From: Gammaproteobacteria bacterium
Lineage (GTDB): Bacteria > Pseudomonadota > Gammaproteobacteria > UBA7966
Assembly: GCA_003485715.1 (NCBI GenBank)
Contig: DNIF01000028.1
Coordinates: 1 to 10,816, forward strand
Length of the DNA stretch: 10,816 nt
Direction: 5' to 3'
Below, piece after piece: positions 1 to 5,842 of this stretch. The translations under genes were made by a program, and so were the position numbers. Every line of letters starts with the position of its first letter. Within the stretch, counting starts at the first letter, position 1. Under the pieces are notes generated by a model, which made no database searches, was not told the DNA's origin, and saw nothing but the letters and a program-made list of their open reading frames with translations.

Positions 1-998
1 GTTGTCTGCCCGGGCGTGCCTTTGGCCACCTGGAAGAGGCCATCCAGGCACTCAAGGCCGTCGGGCACCGCGTGAGTGTGGATTCGCTTGATCCGGAGGA
101 ACTGCGCCGCGCCGCCCGTGCGGGGGCGGATTACCTGCTCTCACTCAAGGAGAGCACGCTCGATCTCGCCTTCGAGCTGGACGCCATTCCGGTGCTCATC
201 CCCGAGCGTCCCGCTGACGAGGCCTCCCTCGATCGTTGCATCGAGCGCCTGCTCGCCGCCGGTCGCCCCTTCATCGCCGACAGCATCCTCGAGCCCATAC
301 ACTTCGGCTTCAGCGCGTCCATCGTGCGTTACGCGGCGCTGCGTCAGCGCTATCCCGAGATCGAGATCATGATGGGTGTGGGCAACCTCACCGAACTCAC
401 TCACGCCGACACCATCGGGGTCAATGCCCTGCTCGCCGGGGTGATGTCGGAACTCGGGATCCGCTGGTTGCTCACTACGGAGGTCAGCCCGCATGCGCGC
501 TCTGCCGTGCGGGAGTTCGATATCGCCCGCCGCGTGATGTACGCGGCGCGTGCCGACGGATCGCTGCCACGCTCCTACAGTGATGCACTCATGCCCCTGC
601 ACGCGCGCCGGCCGTGGACCTACACCGAGGAGGAGCTGCGCGAGCTTGCGGAGAGCGTGCGCGACCCGAACTACCGCATCAATGTCAGTCCAGCCGGGGT
701 GCATGTGTACAATCGCGATGGTGTCTGGCTGGAGCAGGATCCCTTCGCCTTCTATCCGCAGCTCGAGGATCTGCACGAGGATCCGCCGCATGCGTTCTAC
801 ATGGGGGCGGAGCTCGCCCGCGCCCAGATCGCCTGGCAGCTCGGCAAGTCCTACACCCAGGATGAAGAACTCGACTGGGGCGTGGCGTGGCGTGGTCCGG
901 CGGCTGAGCCCGGGGCGCACAATCCGAAGCATTCGCACAAGGCTGAGGGCACGACGATGCAGGCACGACGCGCGCGGCGGCGGCGGGGTGGCGAATGA
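1..998 (+). CDS. Dihydropteroate synthase-like protein, DUF6513 family (5' partial)
   Basis: The reading frame is open from the first base (first whole codon at 3), so the start lies upstream; about 332 codons are visible. The GTG at 72 falls inside conserved-looking sequence (GRAFGHLEEAIQALKAVGHR precedes it), so it is not taken as the start. The protein looks like the pterin-binding TIM-barrel family annotated as dihydropteroate synthase-related/DUF6513, shared by methanogens and H4MPT-using bacteria. Visible signatures are SVDSLDPEEL, LLSLKEST, ADSILEPIHFG and MGVGNLTELTHADTIGVN, alternating hydrophobic strands with polar turns as in DHPS folds. The C terminus is an odd polar tail rich in His and then Arg (HSHK, then ARRARRRR). 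The stop overlaps the next ATG by 4 nt (ATGA), so translation is coupled to the DUF447 gene. From this context I infer a role in methanopterin or methylofuran synthesis; the exact reaction is unknown to me. The family call is firm, the function is not. Confidence 0.85.
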   Translation, partial: CLPGRAFGHLEEAIQALKAVGHRVSVDSLDPEELRRAARAGADYLLSLKESTLDLAFELDAIPVLIPERPADEASLDRCIERLLAAGRPFIADSILEPIHFGFSASIVRYAALRQRYPEIEIMMGVGNLTELTHADTIGVNALLAGVMSELGIRWLLTTEVSPHARSAVREFDIARRVMYAARADGSLPRSYSDALMPLHARRPWTYTEEELRELAESVRDPNYRINVSPAGVHVYNRDGVWLEQDPFAFYPQLEDLHEDPPHAFYMGAELARAQIAWQLGKSYTQDEELDWGVAWRGPAAEPGAHNPKHSHKAEGTTMQARRARRRRGGE

Positions 999-1579
999 TT
1001 CGCGAGATGGTCGTCGTCACGACGTCCGCCGATGGGCAGCCACACGTGGCCCCGATGGGTGTGACGGAGGGCCCAGACGGCTGGTTGCTGCAACCCTTTC
1101 GTCCCTCGTCCACGCTCACCAACCTCGAGCGCGGCAGTCCGCTCACGGTGAACGCAGTGGACGATGTGCGCGTCTTCGCCGGTTGCATCACCGGCCGGCG
1201 CGATTGGCCCTGCGTGGCGCTGGCTGATGGCAGCTCCCGCCTCGAGGCCGCTGTAACGCACTGGCAGGTGAGCGTGACCCGTCGCGAGGACGACCCGGTC
1301 CGCCCCCGCTTCTGGCTCGAAGTACGGGAGACGGTCGTGCAGCGCCCGTTCGCCGGCTTCAATCGTGCGCAAGCGGCGGTGGTCGAGGCAGCGATCCTCG
1401 CGAGCCGCCTGGATCGGCTGTCGCCCACGAAGATCCTGGCCGAACTCGCCTGGCTCGGCATTGCCATCGAGAAGACCGCAGGGCCCAGCGAGCGCGAGGC
1501 CTGGGGCTGGCTCATGGACCGGTTCCGCGCCCATCCGGAGCTGGCCGGCCAGATCGACGTGCCGGAGCCTGGGCCGTGA
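995..1579 (+). CDS. DUF447 domain-containing protein (FMN-binding split-barrel type)
   Basis: A 194-residue protein starting at the ATG that overlaps the upstream stop (ATGA). The N terminus (MIREMVVVTTSADGQPHVAPMGVT) has the form of the split-barrel flavin-binding fold: a first strand ending in TT, a short turn, then a strand ending in xxAPMGV. A second conserved-looking block is LQPFRPSSTLTNLERGSPLTVN, where Pro/Ser/Thr could contact a flavin phosphate. The C-terminal half (about 115-190) is helical and includes GFNRAQAAVVEAAILASRLD. DUF447 proteins occur in methanogens and in H4MPT-containing methylotrophs, always without a settled biochemical role that I know of. The gene sits between a DHPS-like gene and mfnB and overlaps both by 4 nt. 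I infer a redox or flavin-linked step in C1-carrier synthesis. Flavin binding is inferred from fold resemblance only. Confidence 0.82.
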   Translation: MIREMVVVTTSADGQPHVAPMGVTEGPDGWLLQPFRPSSTLTNLERGSPLTVNAVDDVRVFAGCITGRRDWPCVALADGSSRLEAAVTHWQVSVTRREDDPVRPRFWLEVRETVVQRPFAGFNRAQAAVVEAAILASRLDRLSPTKILAELAWLGIAIEKTAGPSEREAWGWLMDRFRAHPELAGQIDVPEPGP

Positions 1580-2292
1580 CCCTGCTTCTCGCCAGTGTGC
1601 GCTCGCCGGAGGAGGCCCGTATCTGCCTCGAGGCGGGGGCTGACCTCATCGACCTCAAGGAGCCGGCCCTCGGGGCACTCGGTGCCGTCGATCCGCTCAT
1701 CGCGCGGAGGGTGGTGGCCCTGGTTGACGGGCGGGTGCCGGTCAGCGCCACCGTTGGCGACCTCGGCGGGCGTGACGCGCGCCTGCCGGATGTCGCCGCT
1801 GCCCTCGTTGAGGCCGGTGTGGACATCCTCAAGGTGGGTTGCTTCGACGCCCATGCGGCGGAGGCCATCGAGACCCTGGCCCGGTGCCATCCGGGTCAGG
1901 TGATCGTTCCGGTGGCCTTCGCCGAGGACCCATGGCGGGAGTTGCCTCTGGCTCGTTTCAGGGCCAGTGAGATCCGGTTGCTGATGCTGGACACGCGCCT
2001 GAAAGGCACGGGCGGTCTGCTCGCGAAGCTCGCAGTGGATGAACTGTCGGCACTCGGCGCGGCCACAGCCGTACAGGGTCTCGCGCTGGGCTTGGCTGGT
2101 GGCTTGACGCTGGCCGATCTGCCTCAGGTCCTGGCCCAGGGGCCGGCGGTGGTGGGGCTGCGCGGTGCCCTGTGTGACGGTGCGCGGGAGGGGGGCTTGA
2201 GTGCCGGTCGCATGGCGGCGGCACGGGCGGCGGTGCCGCGGCAGACAGCGGCGAGCAAGCAGAGGAGGTGGCGACATGACTTCGTGGCGTGA
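1576..2292 (+). CDS. mfnB: (5-formylfuran-3-yl)methyl phosphate synthase, MfnB family (DUF556)
   Basis: A 238-residue protein starting at GTG 1576, which overlaps the DUF447 stop (GTGA); no in-frame ATG is better placed. MfnB condenses two glyceraldehyde-3-phosphate molecules to the furan phosphate that starts methanofuran or methylofuran synthesis. It is a cytosolic TIM-barrel enzyme using Schiff-base chemistry. The key residues known for the archaeal enzyme are visible with matching spacing: Asp26-x-Lys28 in LIDLKEP, Lys86 in DILKVG, and Asp139 plus Lys143 in LMLDTRLKGTGG. TVGDL (59-63) and LALGLAGGLTLADL (near 170-185) are further family-like segments. The last ~25 residues are Arg/Ala-rich and extend past the barrel, with the final 17 nt overlapping the next gene. 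Position in a coupled operon with DUF6513, DUF447 and a pterin dehydratase fits a C1-carrier biosynthesis cluster. The family call is strong. Confidence 0.92.
   Translation: MTLLLASVRSPEEARICLEAGADLIDLKEPALGALGAVDPLIARRVVALVDGRVPVSATVGDLGGRDARLPDVAAALVEAGVDILKVGCFDAHAAEAIETLARCHPGQVIVPVAFAEDPWRELPLARFRASEIRLLMLDTRLKGTGGLLAKLAVDELSALGAATAVQGLALGLAGGLTLADLPQVLAQGPAVVGLRGALCDGAREGGLSAGRMAAARAAVPRQTAASKQRRWRHDFVA
2263..2269 (+). promoter_or_regulatory. Strong Shine-Dalgarno deciding the start of the pterin dehydratase gene
   Basis: AGGAGGT lies 6 nt before ATG 2276, inside the 3' end of mfnB. It supports the MTSWRE start over the longer frame from 2201, whose extra residues are Arg/Gly-rich and unlike the family. 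Confidence 0.75.
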
Positions 2293-2665
2293 ACGTGGAG
2301 AGGACAGCGCCTACGACGAGGCGGCCGTCGTGGCGCGCCTCGCGGCGGAGTTGCCCCGCTGGGAACTCAAGGACGGGTGGATCCGGCGTACCTACCGCAC
2401 GGCGGGCTGGAAGGGCACGCTCATGGTGGTGAACACCATCGGTCATCTGGCGGAGGCGGCCTTCCATCACCCGGATCTGGTGGTGTCCTATGCCTTCGTG
2501 ACGGTTAAGCTGATGAATCATGCGGCGAAAGGAATCACCGACAAGGACTTCGAACTAGCGCGCAAGATCGAAGAGGTGGTGATGTGGCAGCCGGGCCTTG
2601 AAGAGGGTGGTGCCCTTACCGGCACGCCCGAAGATCCACGCTTCAAGTACCTCAAGTACGACTGA
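2276..2665 (+). CDS. Pterin-4a-carbinolamine dehydratase-like protein
   Basis: A 129-residue protein whose start is set by the ribosome binding site at 2263-2269. It matches the PCD/DCoH fold: an N-terminal helix (AAVVARLAAELPRWEL), a strand pair (DGWIRRTYRT), then the catalytic block with His64-His65-Pro66-Asp67 (AFHHPDL) and His82 in NHAAKGITDKDFELARKIEE. The three histidines correspond to the family's active-site trio. Usual members dehydrate 4a-hydroxytetrahydrobiopterin and have about 95-115 residues; this one carries an extra C-terminal tail of about 25 residues ending in FKYLKYD. Two usual positions differ: Phe63 and Asn81 replace the common Asn and Thr. PCD homologs (pcd) are known from H4MPT gene clusters of methylotrophs. 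Overlap with mfnB and the absence of any aromatic amino acid hydroxylase nearby suggest it serves pterin cofactor synthesis or repair rather than phenylalanine oxidation. The substrate is inferred. Confidence 0.88.
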   Translation: MTSWRERGEDSAYDEAAVVARLAAELPRWELKDGWIRRTYRTAGWKGTLMVVNTIGHLAEAAFHHPDLVVSYAFVTVKLMNHAAKGITDKDFELARKIEEVVMWQPGLEEGGALTGTPEDPRFKYLKYD

Positions 2666-2701
2666 AGGCAGGGGCGGCGGGGGGACTGCGGCCCATCCGT
2701 A

Positions 2702-2725
2702 ACGGCAGGCGCGCGCCGGTGCCGT
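2702..2725 (+). terminator. GC-rich hairpin after the C1-carrier operon, possible terminator
   Basis: ACGGCA (2702-2707) pairs with TGCCGT (2720-2725) around a self-complementary GGCGCGCGCC core. It begins 36 nt after the dehydratase stop and precedes pqqB. There is no T-run after it, so it is not a standard intrinsic terminator; it may only be a structured spacer. Otherwise the 146-nt spacer (2666-2811) shows no small gene. All three forward frames hit stops early, and no PqqA-like peptide is present. Confidence 0.3.
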
Positions 2726-2796
2726 AACCACGGGGCTGGCCGCAGGTGAGCGCGCTGGGCCGGCATCGGCGACTAACCACAACAGCAATTTCTGAC

Positions 2797-2804
2797 GGGA
2801 GGGG
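2797..2804 (+). promoter_or_regulatory. Ribosome binding site of pqqB
   Basis: GGGAGGGG stands 7 nt before ATG 2812. It selects the MHIRVLGAAAGGG start, which agrees with known PqqB N termini. The in-frame upstream start at 2746 would add a 22-residue unrelated leader. Confidence 0.7.
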
Positions 2805-2811
2805 ATCCCTG

Positions 2812-3741
2812 ATGCACATCCGCGTACTCGGTGCCGCCGCCGGCGGTGGTTTTCCACAATGGAACTGCAATCACCCCAATACCCGGCGCGCCCGCGGTGG
2901 CGATCCGGCGGCACGGCAGCGCACGCAATCGTCCATCGCGGTGAGCGACGATGGTCGTGACTGGTTTCTGTTCAACGCCTCCCCGGATCTGCGTCAACAG
3001 ATCATCGCGACGCCGGCGCTGCATCCGCAGCAGGGTCTGCGACATAGCCCCATCCAGGGCGCGGTACTCACCAATGCCGATGTCGATCACGTGACCGGTC
3101 TGCTGGTCATGCGCGAATCCCAGCCCTTCACGATCTACGCGACCGCGCGCGTACTCGCGGTGCTCGGTGCCAACAGCATCTTCAATGTGGTGAATCCGGA
3201 GTTTGTAAGGCGGCAGCCCCTCGCGCTGGAGCAACCGCTGCGTCTCAAACGGGTGGACGGCTCCGAGACCGGCATCGAGATCGTGCCCTTCTCCGTGCCT
3301 GGCAAGGTCGCCCTGTGGCTCGAGGACGTCAACAAGGGTGCGAACTTCGGTTCGGTGGAGGAGGACACCATTGCCCTTGAAGTGCGCGATGCCGAGGGCC
3401 GGACGCGCTTCTTCTACATCCCCGGTTGCGCCTCAATGCCCGATACGCTGCGCGAGCGCCTGCGTGGGGCACCGCTCGTCTTCTTCGACGGTACCCTGTG
3501 GGTGGATGACGAGATGATCCGCGAGGGTGTTGGCGTGAAGACCGGCCAGCGCATGGGTCACATGAGCAATTCCGGGCCGGATGGGGTAATGGCCGCCTTC
3601 GCCGACCTCGACGTCAAGCGCAAGGTGTTCATCCACATCAACACCACCAATCCGATCCTCATCGATGACAGCCCCGAGCGGGCCACGGTCAATGCGGCCG
3701 GCTGGGAAGTGGCCTGGGACGGCATGCACATCGAGGTGTGA
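2812..3741 (+). CDS. pqqB: PQQ biosynthesis protein PqqB
   Basis: A 309-residue metallo-beta-lactamase-fold protein of normal length for PqqB, which acts on the PqqA-derived precursor late in pyrroloquinoline quinone synthesis. Signatures run in order: VLGAAAGGGFPQWNC (6-19), RTQSSIAVSDDG (37-48), NASPDLRQQI (55-64), the metal-site-like segment TNADVDHVTGLL (87-98), FDGTLWVDDEMIREGVG (225-241), TGQRMGHMSNSGP (244-256) and HINTTNPILIDDSPER (275-290). The C terminus (AWDGMHIEV) is also family-typical. PqqB proteins usually have a Cys-x-Cys-x2-Cys zinc site right after QWN; here the positions read Cys19, His21 and Thr24, so the triad is degenerate. The gene stands alone, with no pqqA upstream and no pqqC, D or E in the window, so the rest of the pathway must lie elsewhere. 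The product would supply PQQ to a quinoprotein such as methanol dehydrogenase, which is inferred from context. Confidence 0.96.
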   Translation: MHIRVLGAAAGGGFPQWNCNHPNTRRARGGDPAARQRTQSSIAVSDDGRDWFLFNASPDLRQQIIATPALHPQQGLRHSPIQGAVLTNADVDHVTGLLVMRESQPFTIYATARVLAVLGANSIFNVVNPEFVRRQPLALEQPLRLKRVDGSETGIEIVPFSVPGKVALWLEDVNKGANFGSVEEDTIALEVRDAEGRTRFFYIPGCASMPDTLRERLRGAPLVFFDGTLWVDDEMIREGVGVKTGQRMGHMSNSGPDGVMAAFADLDVKRKVFIHINTTNPILIDDSPERATVNAAGWEVAWDGMHIEV

Positions 3742-3773
3742 GGCGCTGCCCGAAGCGCAAAGGCCACTGCAAA

Positions 3774-3812
3774 GCCCTTCCGTCATCCCTGCGCGGGGAT
3801 GACCGGAAGGGC
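3774..3812. repeat. Long imperfect palindrome between convergent genes (REP-like element or terminator)
   Basis: The left arm GCCCTTCCGTCATCCC (3774-3789) pairs with GGGATGACCGGAAGGGC (3796-3812) around a 6-nt loop, with a single bulged G. The core GTCATCCC/GGGATGAC resembles the short palindromes scattered between genes in many proteobacteria. It lies 33 nt after the pqqB stop and about 95 nt past the end of the convergent glycosyltransferase gene, so it could stop transcription from both sides. No T-run follows on either strand. Confidence 0.6.
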
Positions 3813-3839
3813 GGACATGAACGAAGGGCGGCCCTGAAC
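3806..3839. repeat. Two-copy 17-bp imperfect tandem repeat
   Basis: Unit 1 (3806-3822) is GAAGGGCGGACATGAAC and unit 2 (3823-3839) is GAAGGGCGGCCCTGAAC, identical at 15 of 17 bases. A GATGAAC remnant follows at 3840. The first unit overlaps the right arm of the palindrome at 3774-3812. The rest of the 165-nt spacer (3742-3906) also holds a weak hairpin formed by GCGGGA and TCCCGC near 3873-3897, and no gene. Confidence 0.6.
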
Positions 3840-3906
3840 GATGAACCCGAGTGCCCTTGAGTCGTCTGGCGCGGGAACGACGGCATGGGTCCCGCTCGCG
3901 GGGCTC

Positions 3907-4971
3907 TCAAAGCCCGTCCGGCGGGAGTTCCTCGACACTGGCCACGCCCATCCACTCGCGCTGGCGAGCGGCAATCCCGGGGTTGGTCCAGCGGTCCAGG
4001 CGCCCACGCAGGAAGCCTGCAATCCCTGCCAGCCGCACCCACTCCATGAGCGCGAGCACACGCAGCAGCGTCGCGAAGCGCCCGGTCTCATGCCAGCCGC
4101 GCGCGGCCTGCGCCCACAGATGGCGACGTACGTGCACGACGGTGACACCCAGGCTCAGCATTGGCCCAAGCAGGGTCCAGGGCGTCAGCAGCAGCGGCAG
4201 CAGCATCGCCAGGTGATAGCGGATATTGGTGTTGTAGCCGCGCACGCCGAAGCCCACCCGGCCGTTGCCGCGGCCGTAGTTGAAGCGCTGCCGCCAGACC
4301 TGGCCCCAGGTCTCGCGCGGTCGCCAGCGCACGATGGCGTCTCGGCAGAAGGCAAAGCGGTAGCCGAGCTGGCGCAGGCGGATGTTGAACAGGGTGTCTT
4401 CCGCCGCGTAGAGCCATTCGGGGTAACCCCCGGCCGCCTCCCACGCAGCCTTGCGGAAGGCGATTGAACGACTCGATGGGTAGAAGCGCGCGACGTAGGA
4501 ATCCTCGCGGTCTCCGACGTAAGTGGCGTAGATGACTTCCTGCTCGAAGGGGCTCTGGACATCGAAACGGAAGTTGCCGCTCACCACGTCGGGGGCGTCG
4601 GCCGAGGCGAAACAGCGGCCGATGGCCTCAAGCCAGATGGAGTCCACCCGGCAACCCGCGTCGGTCACGGCGACGAGCTCGTGGGTCGCCATGCGGATCC
4701 CGAGATTGCGCCCCGCAGCGATATTGCAATCCTCACTGATGAGCCGGATGCGGCCGTCCTCGGCATAGGGCCGCAGCACTTCCAGCGTGCCATCGGTGCT
4801 CTGGCCGTCCACGATGAGGATCTCCGCCGGGGCCAGCGTCTGCCCAAGCAGGCTATCCACCAATGCGCCGATGTTGCGGACCTCGTTACGCACGGTCACT
4901 ACGACGGAAAGCCGGGGAAGTCCCGGGCTTCCGGCCGCGACCGGCCGCTCTGCCGACAGGTGGATATCCAT
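3907..4971 (-). CDS. Family 2 glycosyltransferase with C-terminal membrane segment
   Basis: A 354-residue GT-A glycosyltransferase. The nucleotide-sugar fold starts at LSVVVTVRNEVRNI (21-34). It is followed by IVDGQSTDGT (53-62), AAGRNLGIRMA (86-96) and the metal-site region VTDAGCRVD (102-110), where DAG stands in for the common DxD. SGNF (131-134), the likely catalytic acid pair Glu191-Asp192 in YAAEDTLF, and a RQRFNYGRGNG block (228-238) come next. A hydrophobic stretch at about 253-280 (LAMLLPLLLTPWTLLGPMLS and on) and weaker ones near 303-320 suggest inner-membrane association with the catalytic domain in the cytoplasm. Such enzymes add sugars to lipid carriers, polysaccharides or glycolipids; the donor and acceptor cannot be read from this. 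It starts 21 nt after the moaC stop on the same strand and is probably co-transcribed, though no link to Moco synthesis is known to me. It converges with pqqB. Confidence 0.88.
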   Translation of the reverse strand: MDIHLSAERPVAAGSPGLPRLSVVVTVRNEVRNIGALVDSLLGQTLAPAEILIVDGQSTDGTLEVLRPYAEDGRIRLISEDCNIAAGRNLGIRMATHELVAVTDAGCRVDSIWLEAIGRCFASADAPDVVSGNFRFDVQSPFEQEVIYATYVGDREDSYVARFYPSSRSIAFRKAAWEAAGGYPEWLYAAEDTLFNIRLRQLGYRFAFCRDAIVRWRPRETWGQVWRQRFNYGRGNGRVGFGVRGYNTNIRYHLAMLLPLLLTPWTLLGPMLSLGVTVVHVRRHLWAQAARGWHETGRFATLLRVLALMEWVRLAGIAGFLRGRLDRWTNPGIAARQREWMGVASVEELPPDGL

Positions 4972-4992
4972 TCCTGCGAAGTCTGGACCGGG

Positions 4993-5505
4993 TCAGGGCC
5001 CAGCGTCTCCGGCCCCGACCTTGGCAGCGGGTTCCTCCCGCCAGTGCCCGCTGCGGCCGCCGGTCTTCTCCAGCAAACGCACGGCATCGATCACCATGCC
5101 ACGATCCAGCGCCTTGCACATGTCGTAAATCGTGAGCAGACCGATCTGCACGGCGGTCAGGGCCTCCATCTCGACACCAGTGCGCGAGTGGGTGCGGGCA
5201 CAGGCCTCGATGAGCACGCCGGGCAGGGCTTCATCCGGACGGCAGTCGATCTCGATGGCGTCGAGCGGTATGGGGTGACACAGCGGGATGAGTTCGGCCG
5301 TACGCTTCGCCGCCATGATCGCCGCCACCCGGGCAACGGCAAGCACGTCACCCTTCGGATGGCGCCCCTCCAGGAGGGCGGCCAGGGTTCCAGCCTGCAT
5401 GCGGATGTGGCCGCAGGCGCGCGCGCTGCGGAGGGTTTCGGCCTTGCCGCCCACATCGACCATGTGGGCCTCGCCGCGGGCGTTGAGGTGAGTGAGGCTG
5501 CTCAT
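4993..5505 (-). CDS. moaC: Cyclic pyranopterin monophosphate synthase MoaC
   Basis: A 170-residue cytosolic enzyme that acts after MoaA to form cyclic pyranopterin monophosphate. The chosen ATG (5505) gives MSSLTHLNARGEAHMVDV, which aligns with the E. coli start. The longer frame from a GTG at 5565 adds 20 residues without family resemblance. From this start the active-site residues fall at the same numbers as in E. coli: Lys51 in RHPKGDV, His77 in LCHP, Glu112 and Glu114 in VEMEALTA, Asp128 and Lys131 in YDMCKA. No clear Shine-Dalgarno precedes the ATG. The last ~15 residues (HWREEPAAKVGAGDAGP) are a variable tail. It is the first gene of a leftward unit that also carries a glycosyltransferase, and it is divergent from moaD. 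Confidence 0.97.
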   Translation of the reverse strand: MSSLTHLNARGEAHMVDVGGKAETLRSARACGHIRMQAGTLAALLEGRHPKGDVLAVARVAAIMAAKRTAELIPLCHPIPLDAIEIDCRPDEALPGVLIEACARTHSRTGVEMEALTAVQIGLLTIYDMCKALDRGMVIDAVRLLEKTGGRSGHWREEPAAKVGAGDAGP

Positions 5506-5612
5506 CACTTGGAATAGTGACAGCGTGCCTGCGGGCCGTAAACTTGCGAGCATCGTTTGCCGCACTTCGTGACCTTTGGGTTCAGTGCGACGAGAAGACG
5601 CAGCGAGGGCCC
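5506..5612. promoter_or_regulatory. Divergent spacer between moaC and moaD, presumed to hold both promoters
   Basis: Both flanking Moco units must start here or read in from elsewhere, since the genes diverge from this 107-nt stretch. I see no convincing sigma-70 boxes and no Moco riboswitch-like structure. The only symmetric element noticed is CGCACT (5561-5566) with AGTGCG (5584-5589), a 6-bp inverted repeat 17 nt apart that could be an operator or chance. Confidence 0.35.
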
Positions 5613-5840
5613 ATGATCCGCATTCTTTTCTTCGCTGGTCTCGCCGAGACGCTCGGTCGGCGGGAGGTCGACCTCGACTACCCGGGGCAGGTGGATGTCG
5701 CCGGCGTCTGGGATCGGGTGGTCGGCGCGCCCCGACCGGACCGTCTGCGTTGCGCCCGCAATCAGGTCCACTGTGACTTCGGGGCTGCGGTGCAGGATGG
5801 TGATGAGGTGGCCTTCTTTCCGCCGGTCACCGGGGGCTGA
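5613..5840 (+). CDS. moaD: Molybdopterin synthase small subunit MoaD
   Basis: A 75-residue ubiquitin-like sulfur carrier, slightly shorter than E. coli MoaD (81). The start at ATG 5613, preceded by GAGGG at 5605-5609, gives MIRILFFAGLAETLGRREVD, the typical first beta-hairpin and helix start. The upstream in-frame start at 5517 would add an unrelated 32-residue leader. The body ends with GDEVAFFPPVTGG, and the C-terminal Gly-Gly is where MoeB adenylates MoaD and the thiocarboxylate forms. The MoaE gene follows after 2 nt, as expected for the two subunits of molybdopterin synthase. MoeB is not in the window. Confidence 0.94.
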   Translation: MIRILFFAGLAETLGRREVDLDYPGQVDVAGVWDRVVGAPRPDRLRCARNQVHCDFGAAVQDGDEVAFFPPVTGG

Positions 5841-5842
5841 TT

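Noticed and set aside
72..74. GTG as the start of the DUF6513 gene
   Set aside because: The frame is open to base 1 and the residues before it look like part of the same fold.
685..2277. 530-codon open frame on the minus strand opposite the DUF6513-DUF447-mfnB genes
   Set aside because: Arg/Pro/Ser/His-rich product with no domain pattern; a high-GC shadow of three well-supported plus-strand genes.
2666..2811. A pqqA peptide gene upstream of pqqB
   Set aside because: No forward frame encodes a short peptide with the Glu-x3-Tyr motif; stops occur early in each.
3841..4467. 208-codon plus-strand frame opposite the glycosyltransferase
   Set aside because: Gln/His/Ala-rich shadow with no recognisable domain, fully overlapped by a clear glycosyltransferase.
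5506..5612. Moco riboswitch in front of moaC or moaD
   Set aside because: The spacer is short and I could not build the multi-stem structure; only a weak inverted repeat is seen.
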